Below are positions 6,358 to 7,383 of a DNA stretch of 7,383 nucleotides, in pieces. Made by a program: the position numbers and the translations under genes. Source of the DNA: JACQAI01 sp035507915. Its GTDB lineage: Bacteria; Pseudomonadota; Alphaproteobacteria; Elsterales; Elsteraceae. The stretch is from assembly GCA_035507915.1 (NCBI GenBank), contig DATJNS010000524.1:1-7383 (forward strand). The letters run 5' to 3'. A model generated the notes under the pieces. It saw only the letters and a program-made list of their open reading frames with translations. It had not been told where the DNA came from and ran no database searches. Each line of letters starts with the position of its first letter. The stretch's first letter is position 1.

Positions 6358-6590
6358 GTCCCTCTCCTTCCGAGCCGTCGCGCCGCAAGAGGCCGCTGAG
6401 CCTATCCGCGGCGCCATCCGGATCCCTGGATCACGGTGGTTAGAATGTCCGCCCTCGTCCAAGAGATCTCCCGAGCTGGAAGCGCCCGTTACGAAAAAGC
6501 ACGATCTCGCAGAGCAGGGGCTCATCCTCCAGACTGCATACCCTTCCGCGGATAGCCGGCGTTGGTGGCTGCCTCCTACATCCCGACGAG
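6358..6590. other. Intergenic stretch, nothing recognised
   Basis: This is the upstream side of the truncated hydrolase and must contain its promoter, but no clear -35/-10 pair was found. Short open frames cross it on both strands (for example a 36-codon plus-strand frame from ATG 6444); none has a ribosome binding site or a recognisable motif. Confidence 0.5.
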
Positions 6591-6739
6591 GCCGTCACGA
6601 GGCGAGCCATCACGGGACTTGCTGTCACGTTGACGTGCCATGTGACGCGCCGTCAGGGGACGCGCCACCACGGGACTTGCCATCACTGGACGCGTCGGTC
6701 ACGTGACGCGCCGTCACGGGCCGCGCCATCATGTGACGC
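6591..6739. repeat. Degenerate 15-base tandem repeat array, ten units
   Basis: Ten head-to-tail units can be cut: 6591, 6606, 6621, 6637, 6649, 6664, 6679, 6694, 6710 and 6725. Most are 15 bases; the units at 6621 and 6694 are 16 and the one at 6637 is 12. An approximate consensus is GCC(A/G)TCACGGGACGC. Examples are GCCATCACGGGACTT (6606), GCCACCACGGGACTT (6664), GCCGTCAGGGGACGC (6649) and GCCATCATGTGACGC (6725). The unit carries a near-palindromic core, perfect in one copy as GTCACGTGAC (6698-6707). Length changes of +1 and -3 and the lack of any matching open protein frame argue against coding. It looks like a minisatellite or a cluster of protein-binding half sites. There are no spacers, so it is not CRISPR. 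Confidence 0.85.
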
Positions 6740-6800
6740 GCCCATAGGTGGAAATTTGATGCGAATTGCGTCAACCCTTTGATCTGCATATCTTTTTGGC

Positions 6801-6829
6801 TTGACAGAAATTTGGGTCTGTTTCAACAT
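6801..6829 (+). promoter_or_regulatory. Candidate sigma70-type promoter
   Basis: TTGACA at 6801-6806 is a perfect -35 hexamer. Seventeen bases later CAACAT (6824-6829) matches the -10 consensus at three of six positions, including the final AT. The surrounding 6749-6830 is markedly AT-richer than the rest of the window. It points toward the gene starting at 7019, about 180 bases downstream, and lies 61 bases beyond the end of the tandem repeat array. The weak -10 would fit an activator-dependent promoter. Confidence 0.45.
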
Positions 6830-7018
6830 AGTCATCGGAAGCCGCGGGCTCACCATGCCTGCACATCGACCTCTTCAGCGTCAGCGTCTACGCGATAACG
6901 AGCGCTTCGTAGGGGCTCGCCTAGCGCGCTGTCGATCCCAGGTTCAGTTCATTTTTGCACAGGCCCAACGGCGTCGCGCAGCGGCGACCGCTGTCCGTGC
7001 TCGTACCGGAGGTCCGAC
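6830..7018 (+). other. Probable leader of the gene at 7019
   Basis: This is the sequence between the candidate promoter and the next gene. A plus-strand frame from ATG 6855 ends at TGA 7020-7022 and overlaps the next ATG as ATGA. It has no ribosome binding site, only about 45% G or C at third codon positions, and an Arg-rich low-quality product, so it is not called as a gene. GGAGGT at 7008-7013 is the ribosome binding site of the following gene. No riboswitch or terminator-like structure was recognised. Confidence 0.4.
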
Positions 7019-7383
7019 ATGATTCAGAGGATGCTGGCGTTGCTCGCCAAGTTGGAGCGCGTCCGAGGCAGACCGAACCTGCCCGCAGTTCTGTCCGGCA
7101 CCGTGCGAAATGCGAGGACTCTGGCCGGATATCGCATTTCCGCTCGCTCCCTGGAGGCGGTCCGTCCTTTCCTCCTGCTGGCCCTTAGCGAGTGCCCCGA
7201 TTTCAAACGCCAGATCGTGCGCCTGAGGAGGATTGCCCTCCAGGACGCCCAAGCAGGCGATGAGATGGTGATGGGTCGGCTGTGGTGGCTCGAGCTGATG
7301 CACGATGTTGCTGACCACCGTGCCGCCAACCTCAGCAGCCTCGCGCAGCTGCTCGCCGATGTGCTTCGGCTCGTCGAACCCAC
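7019..7383 (+). CDS. Unrecognised helical protein, N-terminal part (runs off the window)
   Basis: ATG 7019 stands five bases behind a near-perfect Shine-Dalgarno, GGAGGT (7008-7013). The frame stays open for 121 codons to the window edge. Third codon positions are mostly G or C, as in the other real genes here. The product begins MIQRMLALLAKLERVRGRP and is rich in Leu, Ala and Arg. Later parts include EAVRPFLLLALSEC (about 44-57), FKRQIVRLRRIALQDAQAGDE and LWWLELMHDVADHRAANLSSLAQLLADVLRL, which look like amphipathic helices. There is no signal peptide, membrane segment, Cys/His cluster or family motif I recognise. The opposite-strand frames across this region give Ser/Arg-rich shadows. The promoter-like element at 6801 and the repeat array upstream probably belong to its control region. 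Function unknown; that it is a gene is likely. Confidence 0.65.
   Translation, partial: MIQRMLALLAKLERVRGRPNLPAVLSGTVRNARTLAGYRISARSLEAVRPFLLLALSECPDFKRQIVRLRRIALQDAQAGDEMVMGRLWWLELMHDVADHRAANLSSLAQLLADVLRLVEP

Noticed and set aside
6591..6739. CRISPR array
   Set aside because: The units are only 15 bases, directly adjoining and degenerate, without unique spacers or cas genes.
6749..6800. FNR/FixK-type box around TTTGATGCGAATTGCGTCAA
   Set aside because: The half sites TTGAT and GTCAA are separated by eight bases, not the required four, and one half is imperfect.
6855..7022. Short plus-strand frame overlapping the next ATG as ATGA
   Set aside because: No ribosome binding site, Arg-rich product, and only about 45% G or C at third codon positions compared with clearly higher values in the real genes here.
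7024..7383. Minus-strand open frame of 119 codons at the window end
   Set aside because: Product is Ser/Arg-rich and lacks protein-like patterning; the plus-strand frame from 7019 has an ideal ribosome binding site and better codon pattern.

Overview
The window is GC-rich DNA whose real reading frames have high-GC third codon positions. The gene types fit a soil or plant-associated Proteobacterium, most likely an alphaproteobacterium (rhizobial or sphingomonad-like). They include a catalase with an RHVANC/YGAGVA tail, a chloroperoxidase-type hydrolase, an 'MDRLEAM' LysR regulator and a FUSC/DUF1656/HlyD efflux cassette. The taxonomic guess rests on gene style only and is moderate at best.

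Bases 1-1361 form a peroxide-flavoured block. The first 132 bases are the 3' end of a catalase gene that begins outside the window, and a hairpin overlaps its stop codon. Next comes an intact non-heme chloroperoxidase/perhydrolase-type alpha/beta hydrolase (259-1083). It is followed by a frameshifted, 5'-truncated relic of a second catalase C-terminus (about 1135-1361).

Bases 1362-5789 form the main functional unit. A LysR-type regulator on the minus strand (1362-2258) is divergent from a tightly packed plus-strand operon: FUSC-family inner-membrane transporter (2377-3996), DUF1656/AaeX-like small membrane protein (3996-4196), HlyD/AaeA-like membrane fusion protein (4207-5460) and a 108-residue two-helix membrane protein (5463-5789). 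This is the AaeR-AaeXAB layout known for efflux of aromatic carboxylic acids and other toxic compounds. The 118-base divergent gap holds a 15-base palindrome of the LysR-box type. No outer-membrane factor is present in the window.

Bases 5790-7018 look like a decayed, rearranged accessory stretch. A Tat-signal alpha/beta hydrolase on the minus strand loses family similarity at about 6112, before its catalytic serine, and its frame runs on into unrelated sequence. That sequence also carries a plausible plus-strand frame of unknown origin. Further on, an array of ten degenerate 15-base tandem repeats (6591-6739) ends against a locally AT-rich stretch with a sigma70-like promoter (TTGACA at 6801). 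From 7019 an unrecognised protein with a strong ribosome binding site runs off the end of the window.
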